A stretch of 37,037 nucleotides of DNA from Natrinema limicola JCM 13563. Lineage in GTDB: Archaea > Halobacteriota > Halobacteria > Halobacteriales > Natrialbaceae. This document shows, in pieces, positions 1 to 8,718 of the stretch; position 1 is the first letter of the stretch, and each line of letters opens with the position of its first letter. The position numbers were made by a program, and so were the translations under genes. The notes beneath the pieces are model-generated. The model was not told where the DNA came from. It worked only from the letters and a program-made list of their open reading frames with translations, and ran no database searches. The stretch covers positions 435 to 37,471 of the forward strand of contig NZ_AOIT01000080.1 of NCBI RefSeq assembly GCF_000337475.1, read 5' to 3'.

Positions 1-26
1 CGTGGTGCCACAAAAGCCGTTAGCAG

Positions 27-1001
27 TCATCCCTGTACTTCTGTCCCTGCTCGGAAACTCGTGAGGTCGTCGATACGCTCTTCGAGTGCCTCGATCTCCT
101 GTCGCAGTTCCTTAGCCTCTGCCTCCTCGCTGGCAGCAAGTCGGTCCTTCAAGCCCTGGAGGCGCGACTCCTTGACGTCGTCGTCAACCTCCGCCTTTCG
201 AACGTACTCGCTCTCATCGATCTCGTAGACATCGGACTCGGTGAGCGTCGTCACGTCGAGTGCTTCGTCGACCTTCTGGCGATCAACACTCATGACGCGC
301 TCACGGTCGATCCCTTCCGCCTCGAGCATCGAGAGGACTTTCTCGTCGTCTTTGAGCGAGCGGTTGCGACGACTCGTACGCTGGACCGAGCCGTACTGGC
401 CCGCAACAGGACGGTCGTGATGGAGCCGGGAGAGAAGTACGTCAGCGACCTCCTGGCGAAAGTCGTTGGCGTCACGCTGGACATCCGACAGCAGCGTATA
501 GAGATTGACGAGCGTGGCCGTCTCCAACTCAGGCAGGTCAGTTACGTCGTGGCGCTCGAGTGCATCGATTAGGAGTAGACCATCCGAGTAGATATCCAGG
601 CCGTCTGGTTCAGTGCGGTCGTCATCGGTGTCTGGTTCGTGTGCTGTGTCGGCTAGCTGGGTCGTCGTCGGCCCGTCTGTCTCGGCGATCACACCCGCGT
701 CCTCGTCGATCTCGAACCGGGGATGGACGCTCAACACCGCTGGATACGGATCAGCATCTGGCGGAAGCCGGTCGAGATCGAACCCGTCGTGCGCAGTCTG
801 TATCTGATGATACAGCGACTCAAACTGCTCACGCTGGAGCGGACGCTTCTCGGTGGACTCGTCAAACTGGACGATAACGCGGTGTTCCTGGATATCTGTG
901 ATATGGATGTGGGAGTGCGACAACGGTGTGATCAGTGTCGCGTCCGCCGGCAGCTCATCCAGATGCTCGAGAAGCGTGTGCCAACTGACGCTGAATGGCA
1001 T
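27..1001 (-). CDS. Hypothetical haloarchaeal plasmid protein with C-terminal coiled coil
   Basis: I do not recognise a named family. The 324-residue product is very acidic and soluble, with no signal peptide or membrane segment. Residues 1-115 look like a compact mixed alpha/beta domain (start MPFSVSWHTLLEHL). A polar acidic linker follows to about residue 135. The central part is rich in Leu and Glu, and roughly residues 250-315 are a charged helical stretch with heptad-like spacing, probably a coiled coil. The ATG start at 1001 is the only long-frame start and is followed by coding-like codon use, including CTCGAG for Leu-Glu. It reads away from the DUF4870 gene, and the 1002-1277 interval between them holds only possible promoters and a small CACCG/CGGTG inverted repeat near 1077-1093. 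The coding call is firm; a function cannot be given. Confidence 0.8.
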   Translation of the reverse strand: MPFSVSWHTLLEHLDELPADATLITPLSHSHIHITDIQEHRVIVQFDESTEKRPLQREQFESLYHQIQTAHDGFDLDRLPPDADPYPAVLSVHPRFEIDEDAGVIAETDGPTTTQLADTAHEPDTDDDRTEPDGLDIYSDGLLLIDALERHDVTDLPELETATLVNLYTLLSDVQRDANDFRQEVADVLLSRLHHDRPVAGQYGSVQRTSRRNRSLKDDEKVLSMLEAEGIDRERVMSVDRQKVDEALDVTTLTESDVYEIDESEYVRKAEVDDDVKESRLQGLKDRLAASEEAEAKELRQEIEALEERIDDLTSFRAGTEVQG

Positions 1002-1277
1002 ACGGGGGAGTTACGCGCCGTCCCGACTAAACCTTGTTCTTGACGGGTATCAGAGAACTCTCCCACTGGTTTGATCCACCGACTGTTGCGGTGAATTGAC
1101 CGGTAAGTAGCTGTGCGAACTGACCTTGAGCCACCTATCAATTGTAGATGGTATCCATATCATCTTGCAGGGAATAAGGCGCATGTCTTCCAGACCAAAG
1201 GTACTTACACCCATAATGATATAAATTCTACATGAAAGAGACACAGAACAACCTGCAGATCACAGATTACCACATCC

Positions 1278-1721
1278 ATGACCTTCACAGCAACTCCATC
1301 TGACCCTGAACTGTCCGATGAACGCTCTATCGGTGGCATCCTTGTCCACCTGCTTGGACTGTTTACTGGATTTCTCGGTCCCCTAATCCTGTACGCTGTT
1401 TCAGATAACGAGTTCACACGGACGAACGCCCGTCACACCATCAATTGGCACGTTACCGTGTCCGTACTCATGATTGTCGCCCTTGTGATGTTCTTTCTCG
1501 GCGCCGATGAGATCACTGTCCTAGGAGAAACAACTGAGGTTTCTTTGCTCCCAGCCCCTCTCGATATCGTGTTTGGGCTCGTCGGATTCCTCCTGATAAT
1601 CGTCCTAGTGATTGCAATATTTCTTACATTGGTGTACACCATCGTCGCAACGGTAAAAGCGATATCTGGATCGACTTGGACGTATCCTGGAGCGATCGCT
1701 TTCGTCGAGCGATATAGGTAG
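1278..1721 (+). CDS. DUF4870 (Tic20-like) membrane protein
   Basis: A 147-residue membrane protein of the DUF4870 family. Seen in the sequence: an N-terminal soluble stretch ending SDERSIGGILVHLLGLF, a first hydrophobic segment (about residues 17-38), the family-typical polar link with Asn-Ala-Arg-His (about 50-54), then two long hydrophobic segments (about 58-75 and 92-125). The family has four helices and unknown function; it is common in bacteria and haloarchaea as a small inner-membrane protein. An AT-rich box (atataaatt, 1220-1228) lies about 50 bases before the start, so a short leader is possible. It stands alone here. The family call is good; a role is not known. Confidence 0.85.
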   Translation: MTFTATPSDPELSDERSIGGILVHLLGLFTGFLGPLILYAVSDNEFTRTNARHTINWHVTVSVLMIVALVMFFLGADEITVLGETTEVSLLPAPLDIVFGLVGFLLIIVLVIAIFLTLVYTIVATVKAISGSTWTYPGAIAFVERYR

Positions 1722-1759
1722 GATATTCATGTTATCTCAAGAAGGGAAGCTGGTTGAAC

Positions 1760-1810
1760 ATGGCCGAGATTGAACTGGACGTGCTCAAACTGCAGATGAT
1801 GGATCTATGA
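1760..1810 (+). CDS. Possible 16-residue upstream ORF
   Basis: A tiny open frame (MAEIELDVLKLQMMDL) whose TGA overlaps the ATG of the next gene as ATGA at 1807-1810. Such overlap is typical of translational coupling. It could be a leader peptide, or the end of a gene cut away when the GC-rich gene behind it arrived. No homologue is known to me and it may be chance. Confidence 0.2.
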   Translation: MAEIELDVLKLQMMDL

Positions 1811-3201
1811 AGCCACCATCGAACGATTCATCTGCCGTGTTTCTGGTGACAGTCGCGGCGAACGTCATCCCGCTGGTCGGCGTGTTCCACCTCGGGTGGA
1901 GCGCACAGACGTTCACGGTCGTCTACGCGATGGAATTGGTCGTCGCTGTCCCGTTCGCCGGGTTGAAGGCATTATTCGCGCGCCGCCCGCCGAACTACGA
2001 CGATCTGGAGCGCCCACAGGAGGATAACCCGCTCAAGTCCGACGAGTTAGGCGGGGTCTCCGTCGGACCGAGCGACCTCAACCGCCGGCGTGGGAGCGTC
2101 ACGGCCGTCGACTCGCTCCCACCGATCTGCCCCCGGAACTTCCCGTTCGTCTTGCAAGCGTTCGGGGCTGGCGTGGCGCTCCTTGGGATATACCTCGCCG
2201 TACTGAGCCGTTTCATCGACGTGCCGGCGACGCTCGCCGATCCGATGGTGGCGGCGAGCGCCGTCTCCCTGATTGTCTCTCAAGTCGGCGTCATCAACCG
2301 CGAGTACTTCCGCAAGCGGCGCTACGAGACGAGTACCCCTCGGGACGTGATCAGAAGCGCGAAGAACGAGGCCGGGGTAGCCGTGGTGCTACTCTGGTTC
2401 GCGGCCGCCGGTGGTCCGACCGGCGCGCTGGTTGCGTTCGTCACGGTGAAGCTATTCGCGGAGTGGGGGGACTACCGCGCCGGGCAGTCGTCCACCACCG
2501 ACAAGGGGGTGGGGACGCTCCCGCCTGTGGCGGCTCCGGATGCGTCGCCGACGGCTGAGGTCCGTCCGGACCGGCGCGCCGTCCGCGGCGCCGCGTTCTG
2601 GCGGGGCGCGAAGTCCGCAATCGGTAGCGGCCCGGTGTACCTCTTCGCGTGGGTTGGGCTCACCAGCGGATCGACAGGGCTGGTCGCTGCCACGGTGATC
2701 TGTTTCGGCCTCCTGCCGGCCGGCATCGGTGGGCTGAAGACCGTCGAGTACGCCCTCACTCACGGTACACTGGTGTACCAGTGTCGCGACGACACGGTGG
2801 TCGCGTACGACGACCTCACCGAGGCGGTTCAGTGGACGATCCCCGTTGACGACCTCCGGGACGCCGAACTGTGTGAGGGAGAGTTCGTCGACCGCGCCTG
2901 TGATACTCGGACGTTCTCGCTCACTCCCTCTGTGGGGGAGTACGACCTCAGCGTCGCGCACCTCCGGGAGTATGACCGGGCCGCCGAGGCGTTCGAACTC
3001 CCCGTCGAGACGACGGCGTTCGGCCCGCTTGACCGACGTGTGGCCGGGGTGGCGGCCGTGGTCGGAGCCTGTGGCGTCGCCGCCGTGGCGGGCCTCGCCT
3101 ATTACGCTCCCTCCGTCGGGGCGGCCGCCGCCGGGTTCGGCGGCCCGTTCGGCGTCGTCGTCCTCAGATCGGCGTGGCAGTGGGCGCTCCCGGCCGCCTG
3201 A
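1807..3201 (+). CDS. DUF6498-like multi-pass membrane protein
   Basis: A 464-residue membrane protein. The N-terminal segment (residues 10-50, with ANVIPLVGVFHLGWSAQTF) resembles haloarchaeal DUF6498 proteins. Hydrophobic segments follow at about 118-135, 150-170, 190-225, 270-315 and, after a soluble acidic domain (about 320-405), two more at 410-460. The linkers at 55-100 and 235-260 are polar and probably cytosolic. The DNA is visibly richer in G+C than all neighbours and nearly lacks the CTCGAG pairs common elsewhere, which suggests recent arrival from another haloarchaeon. It begins at an ATGA overlap with a tiny upstream frame. The function of DUF6498 is unknown, and the family call rests on recall of the N-terminal pattern only. 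Confidence 0.7.
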   Translation: MKPPSNDSSAVFLVTVAANVIPLVGVFHLGWSAQTFTVVYAMELVVAVPFAGLKALFARRPPNYDDLERPQEDNPLKSDELGGVSVGPSDLNRRRGSVTAVDSLPPICPRNFPFVLQAFGAGVALLGIYLAVLSRFIDVPATLADPMVAASAVSLIVSQVGVINREYFRKRRYETSTPRDVIRSAKNEAGVAVVLLWFAAAGGPTGALVAFVTVKLFAEWGDYRAGQSSTTDKGVGTLPPVAAPDASPTAEVRPDRRAVRGAAFWRGAKSAIGSGPVYLFAWVGLTSGSTGLVAATVICFGLLPAGIGGLKTVEYALTHGTLVYQCRDDTVVAYDDLTEAVQWTIPVDDLRDAELCEGEFVDRACDTRTFSLTPSVGEYDLSVAHLREYDRAAEAFELPVETTAFGPLDRRVAGVAAVVGACGVAAVAGLAYYAPSVGAAAAGFGGPFGVVVLRSAWQWALPAA

Positions 3202-3306
3202 GCCGACGTCGACGGCGGGCGGAGCGGGCGCGTCGCAGCCGGTCACCGCGACGCGTCCGCCCATGTATCGGGATCAGAACTCCGACAGCTCTGGGGCGGA
3301 CGAGCC
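3202..3306. other. GC-rich intergenic tail
   Basis: Non-coding tail of the GC-rich block. Base composition falls back to the plasmid average at about 3300, so the GC-rich segment seems to end here. No terminator was seen. Confidence 0.3.
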
Positions 3307-3432
3307 CTGACTCGAGAAGGGGACGTCGCTGACGATGGCGACTTTGAACTCGAATCCTGGGTTGATCGTCAGGATGTCGGTCCAGAAAATGTTGTCCTCC
3401 ATGCAGACCTCGAGCGAGGACTCATCGGCTGA
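3307..3432 (+). pseudogene. C-terminal gene remnant (41 codons)
   Basis: An open stretch without a usable start, with haloarchaeal-style codons and an acidic product ending VVLHADLERGLIG before TGA. It looks like the C-terminal end of a protein whose front was replaced by the GC-rich block. I cannot name the parent family. Confidence 0.3.
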
Positions 3433-3555
3433 GCCGACTCTATTGGAATCCTCAGCAAGTGATATATTCTGACTGGGTTGTGGTCAATGCAGATGCTGTA
3501 CTTGTCGATTCGGGAGACCTCAATATGGACTGTGTGAACAGTTTGATGACTCACT

Positions 3556-3690
3556 CTACGGAGAGAACGTCTCGAGCAGGGCGAGTCCAACACCATGGGC
3601 GAACCCGTAGACGTATCCCATCTGGTACGGAGAGTCGACGGAGCCGTACTTAGACGCCAGATTACCCTGTCCGCAGGAGTTGTTTGTGCG
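3556..3690 (-). pseudogene. C-terminal gene remnant on the minus strand
   Basis: A coding-like stretch reading SCGQGNLASKYGS then YQMGYVYGFAHGVGLALLE and a stop. The Gly/Tyr/Ala pattern looks like the end of a real protein. Upstream in this frame the translation loses its coding character where it runs into the next plus-strand gene, so the front is missing. The family is unknown. With the 3307-3432 remnant it marks 3.2-3.7 kb as a scar region. Confidence 0.3.
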
Positions 3691-3734
3691 CCGGTGATGG
3701 GTGCCGGCGCACCCGCGCCGGAGAGGAGAGATCG

Positions 3735-4292
3735 ATGTCAACCCGTAGTCAACTCCGATTTGTCCACCGAAACGAGTCTGCAGCAGAACAGGACTCAACC
3801 AATCGCATCGCACAGGTCTACCGGCATTCCGACGGTTATCCGGAAAGCGTTCTCCAAGACCTTACTCGACTCAAGCAGTTGCTTGATGAGACACGAACGG
3901 AACGTGGACCCAGCTACGCCGCTGCGCAGTTCATCTTCCTCGAGACGCTCTCGAGTATGGGCCTCTACGTGGACGAGGGACGTGAGCGACACATTCGCGC
4001 AGACCAGCCGGATGATTTGCTGGACCCGTCGAACATGGCACATCTCGAGCAACCGTTATTCCTGCTCGGCCACGGCGTTGAGAATCCTGCCACTGGCATT
4101 CACGGTGACGAAGAGTATCTCTACATCGTCGAACTGCCAACGCGAAATCCATTTGACGAACCGGCCGAGTGGACCGTCAAGGTGAGCGACCATGCCGGCT
4201 TTCCTCGGTGGGACGGGCCGACAGACAGCGCGTTCGAGCAAGCCTCATGGCAGTTTCATGGACCGCTGGAAACTGCTCTCGAGAAACTGTAG
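3735..4292 (+). CDS. Phage/plasmid-type hypothetical protein
   Basis: A 185-residue acidic soluble protein. An earlier in-frame Met exists at 3684, but I start at the ATG at 3735 because GGAGAG lies just before it and the upstream residues are Cys/Arg-rich and unlike the rest. The front (MSTRSQLRFVHR, then RIAQVYRHSDGYPESV) recalls small phage and plasmid proteins that begin with a Ser-Thr-Arg-Ser motif and carry a Tyr-x-His-x-Asp-Gly-Tyr element. Residues 45-130 are helical and acidic; the last third is mixed strand. It precedes the ArdC-like gene in the same direction. Function unknown; the likely role is in plasmid or virus biology. Confidence 0.75.
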   Translation: MSTRSQLRFVHRNESAAEQDSTNRIAQVYRHSDGYPESVLQDLTRLKQLLDETRTERGPSYAAAQFIFLETLSSMGLYVDEGRERHIRADQPDDLLDPSNMAHLEQPLFLLGHGVENPATGIHGDEEYLYIVELPTRNPFDEPAEWTVKVSDHAGFPRWDGPTDSAFEQASWQFHGPLETALEKL

Positions 4293-4415
4293 GCCGAATT
4301 TGCGGAACGATTGTTGGCTCAGCTCACGCCACTGACAACGAGGAGCCCGATGATTAACGACTCTCCAACTGCTCGAGTCTGGAGTCTTTTGTGAGCCCCA
4401 CTGAGGGGTGGAGGT

Positions 4416-4463
4416 CTTCTCGAGTTCAGTTCGAGTCGGTTCGATTCGACTCGACTCGAGAAG
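4416..4463. promoter_or_regulatory. Nested inverted repeats before the ArdC-like gene
   Basis: CTTCTCGAGT (4416-4425) pairs perfectly with ACTCGAGAAG (4454-4463), and inside it TCGAGTCG (4431-4438) pairs with CGACTCGA (4447-4454). The block ends 12 bases before the ATG at 4476, where a promoter or operator would lie. It may bind a dimeric repressor or fold in the transcript. CTCGAG is common in this replicon, so part of the symmetry could be chance. Confidence 0.45.
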
Positions 4464-4475
4464 CAGTGATCAAAC

Positions 4476-5411
4476 ATGGCTACGAGCAGCAGCTCCCGGG
4501 AAACGTTCGACGATTCGGACACCCGGCACGACGAGATGCACAGTACGATCGAGGCGTGGGTCCAGGACCTCGTCGACGAGGTCGATGACGCCGTCTCGAG
4601 CGAGCAGTTCAAAGAGTGGTTGGACGTCCAGAGTCGCTTCCACGACTACTCCCACCGAAACACGCTGTTGATCAAGCTCCAGTGTCCGCATGCAACGCGC
4701 GTTGCCGGCTACCGAACGTGGCAAAATGAGTTTGACCGACACGTCAAAGAAGGGGAGACAGCGATCTGGATCTGGGCACCCATCATCGCAAAGCAGTGTC
4801 CCGACTGCGGAAACTCGCCGTCGTACCACGAGCGCAGTGACTGTGAGTACAACGAGACACCGCCGGACAGTTGGGAAAAGGGACTCGTAGGCTTTCGGCC
4901 AGCACCCGTCTTCGATATTTCACAGACTGATGGTGAGCCATTGCCCGACCTCGAGACCGAAGCCAGGGGACAAGCTGACGAGTTGGTCCCCGCACTCCTC
5001 GAGGCAGCAGATCCCCTCGAGGTGGACGTAGAGGTCGTGCCACCCCAGGACTGGTCGCATGGGAGTGCCAAGGGAATCTGTGAGTACTGCCCTCAAGAGC
5101 AGCCACGCGTCGCCGTCCGTGATCGTGAGAACGAGGCTGACCTCGCCGTCACACTCGTTCACGAGTACGCCCACGCGCTGTTACACAGTGGCGTCGACGA
5201 CGAGGCTGAGCGATCGAAACGTGAACTCGAGGCCGAAGCGGTCGGTTACATCGTTGGACGGCACTTCGAGTTGGATACCAGTGGGTCAGCGTTCTACCTC
5301 GCCGCGTGGCACGGTGACGAGCCCAAAACGATCCTCGACCGGCTTGAGCGGATCAGTTCGACCGCTCAGGAGGTCATCGACATCGTCAGTGAGGTGGTCG
5401 ACGATGAGTGA
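4476..5411 (+). CDS. ArdC-like antirestriction protein with zincin domain
   Basis: A 311-residue two-domain protein. Residues about 20-105 match the ArdC N-terminal ssDNA-binding pattern (helices, then a TLLIKLQ-type strand, then RVAGYRTWQNEF and a GE-x-AIWIWAP strand). A Cys/His insert (CPDCGN near 108, then H and C near 117-121) may bind zinc. The second half is a zinc metallopeptidase of the ImmA/IrrE-like group: HEYAH at 229-233 with a Glu-rich helix (ELEAEAVGY, about 249-257) giving the third ligand. ArdC proteins protect incoming plasmid DNA from restriction during transfer. The gene follows a strong palindrome and overlaps the next gene by 8 bases, so the two are co-translated. Confidence in the fold is high, in antirestriction activity moderate. 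Confidence 0.85.
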   Translation: MATSSSSRETFDDSDTRHDEMHSTIEAWVQDLVDEVDDAVSSEQFKEWLDVQSRFHDYSHRNTLLIKLQCPHATRVAGYRTWQNEFDRHVKEGETAIWIWAPIIAKQCPDCGNSPSYHERSDCEYNETPPDSWEKGLVGFRPAPVFDISQTDGEPLPDLETEARGQADELVPALLEAADPLEVDVEVVPPQDWSHGSAKGICEYCPQEQPRVAVRDRENEADLAVTLVHEYAHALLHSGVDDEAERSKRELEAEAVGYIVGRHFELDTSGSAFYLAAWHGDEPKTILDRLERISSTAQEVIDIVSEVVDDE

Positions 5412-5628
5412 TCGACCGCTTCTGCTCGAGATCATCACTGCACTTGAGGAACAGGGCCTCGATCGAGACGAGTACCAACTCCAGCGAGAGATCGACGCCG
5501 AAGCCCTCGAGCGGCTTGTAGACTCGACGGGCCCACAGACAGGTACTGATCTCGAGATTCGATACTCGATTGGTGAGTTCTGTGTGGTAGTGACACCATC
5601 TGATGAGGTCACGGTCAAGGTTTCGTAG
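5404..5628 (+). CDS. HalOD1-like small output-domain protein
   Basis: A 74-residue protein resembling the halobacterial output domain HalOD1: an N-terminal helix (LLLEIITALEEQGLD), a short segment ending in EALERLVDS, then three strands (LEIRYSIGEFCVVVTPSDEVTVKV). HalOD1 normally occurs alone or at the end of haloarchaeal response regulators and is thought to act in signalling. The ATG at 5404 overlaps the last codons of the ArdC-like gene, so the two form an operon. Pairing with an antirestriction peptidase is not something I know to be described. It could instead be a regulator or partner specific to that peptidase. Confidence 0.7.
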   Translation: MSDRPLLLEIITALEEQGLDRDEYQLQREIDAEALERLVDSTGPQTGTDLEIRYSIGEFCVVVTPSDEVTVKVS

Positions 5629-5755
5629 AACGGGATGCCAAAACAAGGCCGTCATAGATTATCTGATCTGTTGAGCTGGTAATCGCAATAAATGATAAGT
5701 ACAGACGACTCATCTATCGTAGGATTTACGTAAAACAAGCGCTGCTTCTAGGTGA

Positions 5756-5947
5756 ATGTCCCTCCAAAAGGCGATCCTCATCGAGGTGTTTGCGGTACTC
5801 CTGACCGTACACCGAGGAATTGCGATGCTTTCTCCTGATATGTATGCCTCACCCGGTTCACTCCATTTCGGACTCCTCATCGGTCTTCTCGGCCTCATAT
5901 ACGGTCTCGCGGGAGAAGCAATTGGGAATTCGCCCCAAAGCGAGTAA
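5756..5947 (+). CDS. Small membrane protein
   Basis: A 63-residue ORF with one hydrophobic segment at about residues 5-24 and a second at 37-54 (HFGLLIGLLGLIYGLAGEA). The tail is short and polar. No family is recognised. The next gene is also a small two-helix protein in the same direction, about 100 bases on. Confidence 0.45.
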   Translation: MSLQKAILIEVFAVLLTVHRGIAMLSPDMYASPGSLHFGLLIGLLGLIYGLAGEAIGNSPQSE

Positions 5948-6049
5948 TTCGTAGCTCTCATTGACCGGGTGTTTCAGGTAAGGATCTATCTGAAGAAGAG
6001 GATTTAAACAGAGCCGCGATTTTTATTGCTGGTGATGAGAGGAAAGGAT

Positions 6050-6262
6050 ATGGACGATGCCGCCCTCCTTCGTCAGACAATCCGACGATGTACGGCAATC
6101 CTCGTTGCGACCATCACAATTACCGGTGTGAGCCTCCAGCGGGCATCAGAGGCAGGTCTGCTGCTCGTCATATCCACGGGTACAATTGTATATCTCGTCA
6201 ATGAGTTCTTCATAGTGGCTCCTACTGTCGATGATTCTGATGATCGCTTGGAAGGAGAGTGA
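6050..6262 (+). CDS. Small membrane protein
   Basis: A 70-residue product if started at the ATG at 6050 (MDDAALLRQTIRR); an upstream in-frame start at 6026 adds eight unlikely residues. Two hydrophobic segments (about 15-32 and 38-56) are followed by an acidic tail (DDSDDRLEGE). An AT-rich box (tttttattgc, 6019-6028) sits about 25 bases before the start, consistent with a leaderless transcript. No family recognised. Confidence 0.45.
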   Translation: MDDAALLRQTIRRCTAILVATITITGVSLQRASEAGLLLVISTGTIVYLVNEFFIVAPTVDDSDDRLEGE

Positions 6263-6418
6263 CTAATTCGCAGATCCATTTGTCGGCCGCTTCATCGAGA
6301 AGTAGAGGTAATTAACCTCATGAGAAGTGGTCTGTGACACACTCTATCAAAACTACTAGCTATGTGATGACTTCACTGAACGGGAAGATTTAGGACTCAG
6401 TGCTTCGTTCTGATCGAC

Positions 6419-8677
6419 ATGTCTCTCCTCTTCGAGAGTGCGATCGGCAAGTTCGACCTCTCGAGTGCTGCCCTCCATTCACCGGCAGACGAGACGTTCG
6501 AACCGGTGCGTGATGACCCCATTCCAATCGATGGGATCGTTGAATATGCGAGCTACCACGACCAACTCGCACATCCCGAGAAAGACGACTGGATTGTGGT
6601 TCCACTCCATGCGCGCAATAGCGCAGCACTCTCGGGCGAATATCTCGCCTTCACAGAACACGCACTCCATGGCGATGTTTTCATCTACGATGATGGCGGC
6701 GACTATGCTTCGGTCGATCAAGACACGTTTGCCGTCTCATCGCTAGCCAACCGGGTACGCTTCTGGCACTCCGATTACGCGCCTGACGATCCGCCGTCGT
6801 ACTTCGACTCTCCCATTGCAGAGCGGGAACCACCGCGAAATCCGCTTTCTGACGACAACGACACGGACACCTTCTTTGACGAACTCGAGTCATTTGTCCA
6901 AGCGGAGATGGATGCCCAACGTGATGAAAACCGAGCGAAAGCAGCCGCGTCGACGCCCGAGGCACTCCGTGCCGAGGGGTTCGGTGCGATTCCATCGCTT
7001 GCATCCCTTGGTCAACCAGAAGATGGTGTCTACCGATTCAGAATCGATGACGGGCAAGTAGATCGGCAGCATGACACGTATCGAGTCGTCCAGAGCGAAT
7101 TCCGGATCTTCGAAGGAAACGAAGTGCTCCTCCACCCACCAAGTAAAGAACACTCACCAGACGCGTTCCCGATTCCAGCGACAGTCGATGCGATCGAGGG
7201 ACTAACCGTTAGTCTCGCTATCGACTGGTATACGATCAAGAACCGGTCGACTGTCGGTGCGTTCCTCCGCCAGAAGCGACGGGATTTTGCACTCACCCAA
7301 CTGTTGAATCCCGTTCCGTACGAGCGCGAACTTGCTGCGATTGCGCGCGTTCGCGACCGTGATGATCAACGCGCGCTCTTGACAGGCGACACAGCAGTCA
7401 CCTTCGGGGACACGGCTGGTGTCAAGAGTAGTCAGCAAGACGTCGAGCTGAATCAAGAACAGGAGCTTGCAGTGTCCTGTGCCCTCCTTGCTGATCCCCT
7501 CTTCTGCATTCATGGACCACCAGGCACAGGCAAGACGCGAACGCTCGTCGAAGTCGTCAGGCGGTCAGTCGAGGCTGGGGACGACGTCCTCGTCTGTGCC
7601 GATTCGAACCAAGCAGTCGACAATCTCGTTGCTGGCTCGAGTACAGCGACTGAGACCGACGACCGATCACTGCACGCCCATGCACAACACGGTGCCGGCG
7701 AGTTCGTACTCCGACGCGTGAACGCCAGCAGATCATCAAATGAAGTCGTTAGCACCCAGTATGCTACCTGCGACGGACTAGCCGATGTTGTCGCAGCGAC
7801 GAACAGCAGCGCAGCGACCCTCGAGCGAGAGTTCGATGTGCTCGTCCTCGACGAGGCGACACAGGCGACATGCACCGCCTCGTGTATTCCGCTTGCGCGA
7901 GCGGACAAAGTGATCCTCGCAGGCGATCACAAGCAATTGCCGCCATTCAGTGCAACCGAGGAGCCGCCGGAGTCTGCAGCCGGTCTCTCCCTGTTCGAAC
8001 ACCTCTACGCTGACGGCGGTATTTACGAGGGAGTCGGTATCCAGCTCCGAACGCAGTACCGGATGCATCGTGATATCGCCTGGTTTCCGAACAGCCGCTT
8101 CTACGACCGGGCCCTGCGGCAAGGGCGTGACGTTACCGCACTCGAGGACCGTTCGGCATTCGTCAGCTATGATATCGGTGGGAGCGAAGAGACGATCGAT
8201 CACTCCAAGCGCAACGACGCAGAGGTGCGACTCGTTGCCCATATCGCCGGTGAACTACTCGCCGATGCAGATCTCAGCTCATCCGAAGTCGGCGTCATTA
8301 CGCCATACACGGCCCAGGCTAACGCTATTCGAAAGAAGTTAGCGAGACATATTGATTCTGGAAGGGACATCTCGGTCGACACGATCGACTCCTTCCAAGG
8401 AAGCGAAAAGGTCGCAATCGTAATTTCGCTAGTTCGAAGTAACGCAGCGGGCGAGACAGGCTTCCTCGGGCGACCCATTGACGGTCCTCGGCGATTGAAC
8501 GTCGCGATGACTCGTGCCCAACGGTTCTGTGCGATCGTCGGAGACTGGTACACGTTACGCTCATCCGCAGACGGCACTGACGAAGACGCTGGCCTGTACG
8601 ACGATCTCTACTCATTCCTCGAGAACACCGGGAGACTACGTCAAGTCGAACCAGAGTTCATTCCTGTTCCCAAGTGA
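6419..8677 (+). CDS. Superfamily 1 DNA2/UPF1-like helicase
   Basis: A 752-residue ATPase. The first 340 residues form an acidic domain without clear motifs. The helicase core follows: Walker A GPPGTGKT at 366-373, Walker B/motif II LVLDEATQAT near 475-484, motif III GDHKQLPP, motif IV QYRMH, motif V TIDSFQGSEK and motif VI LNVAMTRAQ (about 692-700). This is the layout of SF1B helicases of the DNA2/NAM7/UPF1 group, which move 5' to 3' on single strands and often occur in defence or repair loci. No nuclease motif is apparent. The ATG follows a TATA-like box (gatttagga, 6388-6396), so transcription may be leaderless. The GHKL-zincin gene begins 41 bases downstream on the same strand, implying one operon. 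Confidence 0.9.
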   Translation: MSLLFESAIGKFDLSSAALHSPADETFEPVRDDPIPIDGIVEYASYHDQLAHPEKDDWIVVPLHARNSAALSGEYLAFTEHALHGDVFIYDDGGDYASVDQDTFAVSSLANRVRFWHSDYAPDDPPSYFDSPIAEREPPRNPLSDDNDTDTFFDELESFVQAEMDAQRDENRAKAAASTPEALRAEGFGAIPSLASLGQPEDGVYRFRIDDGQVDRQHDTYRVVQSEFRIFEGNEVLLHPPSKEHSPDAFPIPATVDAIEGLTVSLAIDWYTIKNRSTVGAFLRQKRRDFALTQLLNPVPYERELAAIARVRDRDDQRALLTGDTAVTFGDTAGVKSSQQDVELNQEQELAVSCALLADPLFCIHGPPGTGKTRTLVEVVRRSVEAGDDVLVCADSNQAVDNLVAGSSTATETDDRSLHAHAQHGAGEFVLRRVNASRSSNEVVSTQYATCDGLADVVAATNSSAATLEREFDVLVLDEATQATCTASCIPLARADKVILAGDHKQLPPFSATEEPPESAAGLSLFEHLYADGGIYEGVGIQLRTQYRMHRDIAWFPNSRFYDRALRQGRDVTALEDRSAFVSYDIGGSEETIDHSKRNDAEVRLVAHIAGELLADADLSSSEVGVITPYTAQANAIRKKLARHIDSGRDISVDTIDSFQGSEKVAIVISLVRSNAAGETGFLGRPIDGPRRLNVAMTRAQRFCAIVGDWYTLRSSADGTDEDAGLYDDLYSFLENTGRLRQVEPEFIPVPK

Positions 8678-8718
8678 CCGCACGGTTCGGTTTCTGTGGT
8701 GCCACATGGGTGGACACC

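Noticed and set aside
2452-3264. 270-residue minus-strand ORF opposite the DUF6498-like gene
   Set aside because: The product is Arg/Gly/Pro-rich without domains; long open antisense frames are normal in GC-rich haloarchaeal DNA, and the plus strand has clear membrane segments.
8674-8718. GTG start of the GHKL-zincin gene overlapping the helicase stop
   Set aside because: The added residues (Cys, Trp, Phe-rich) do not resemble the acidic start of the protein; the ATG at 8719 is preferred, though coupling cannot be excluded.
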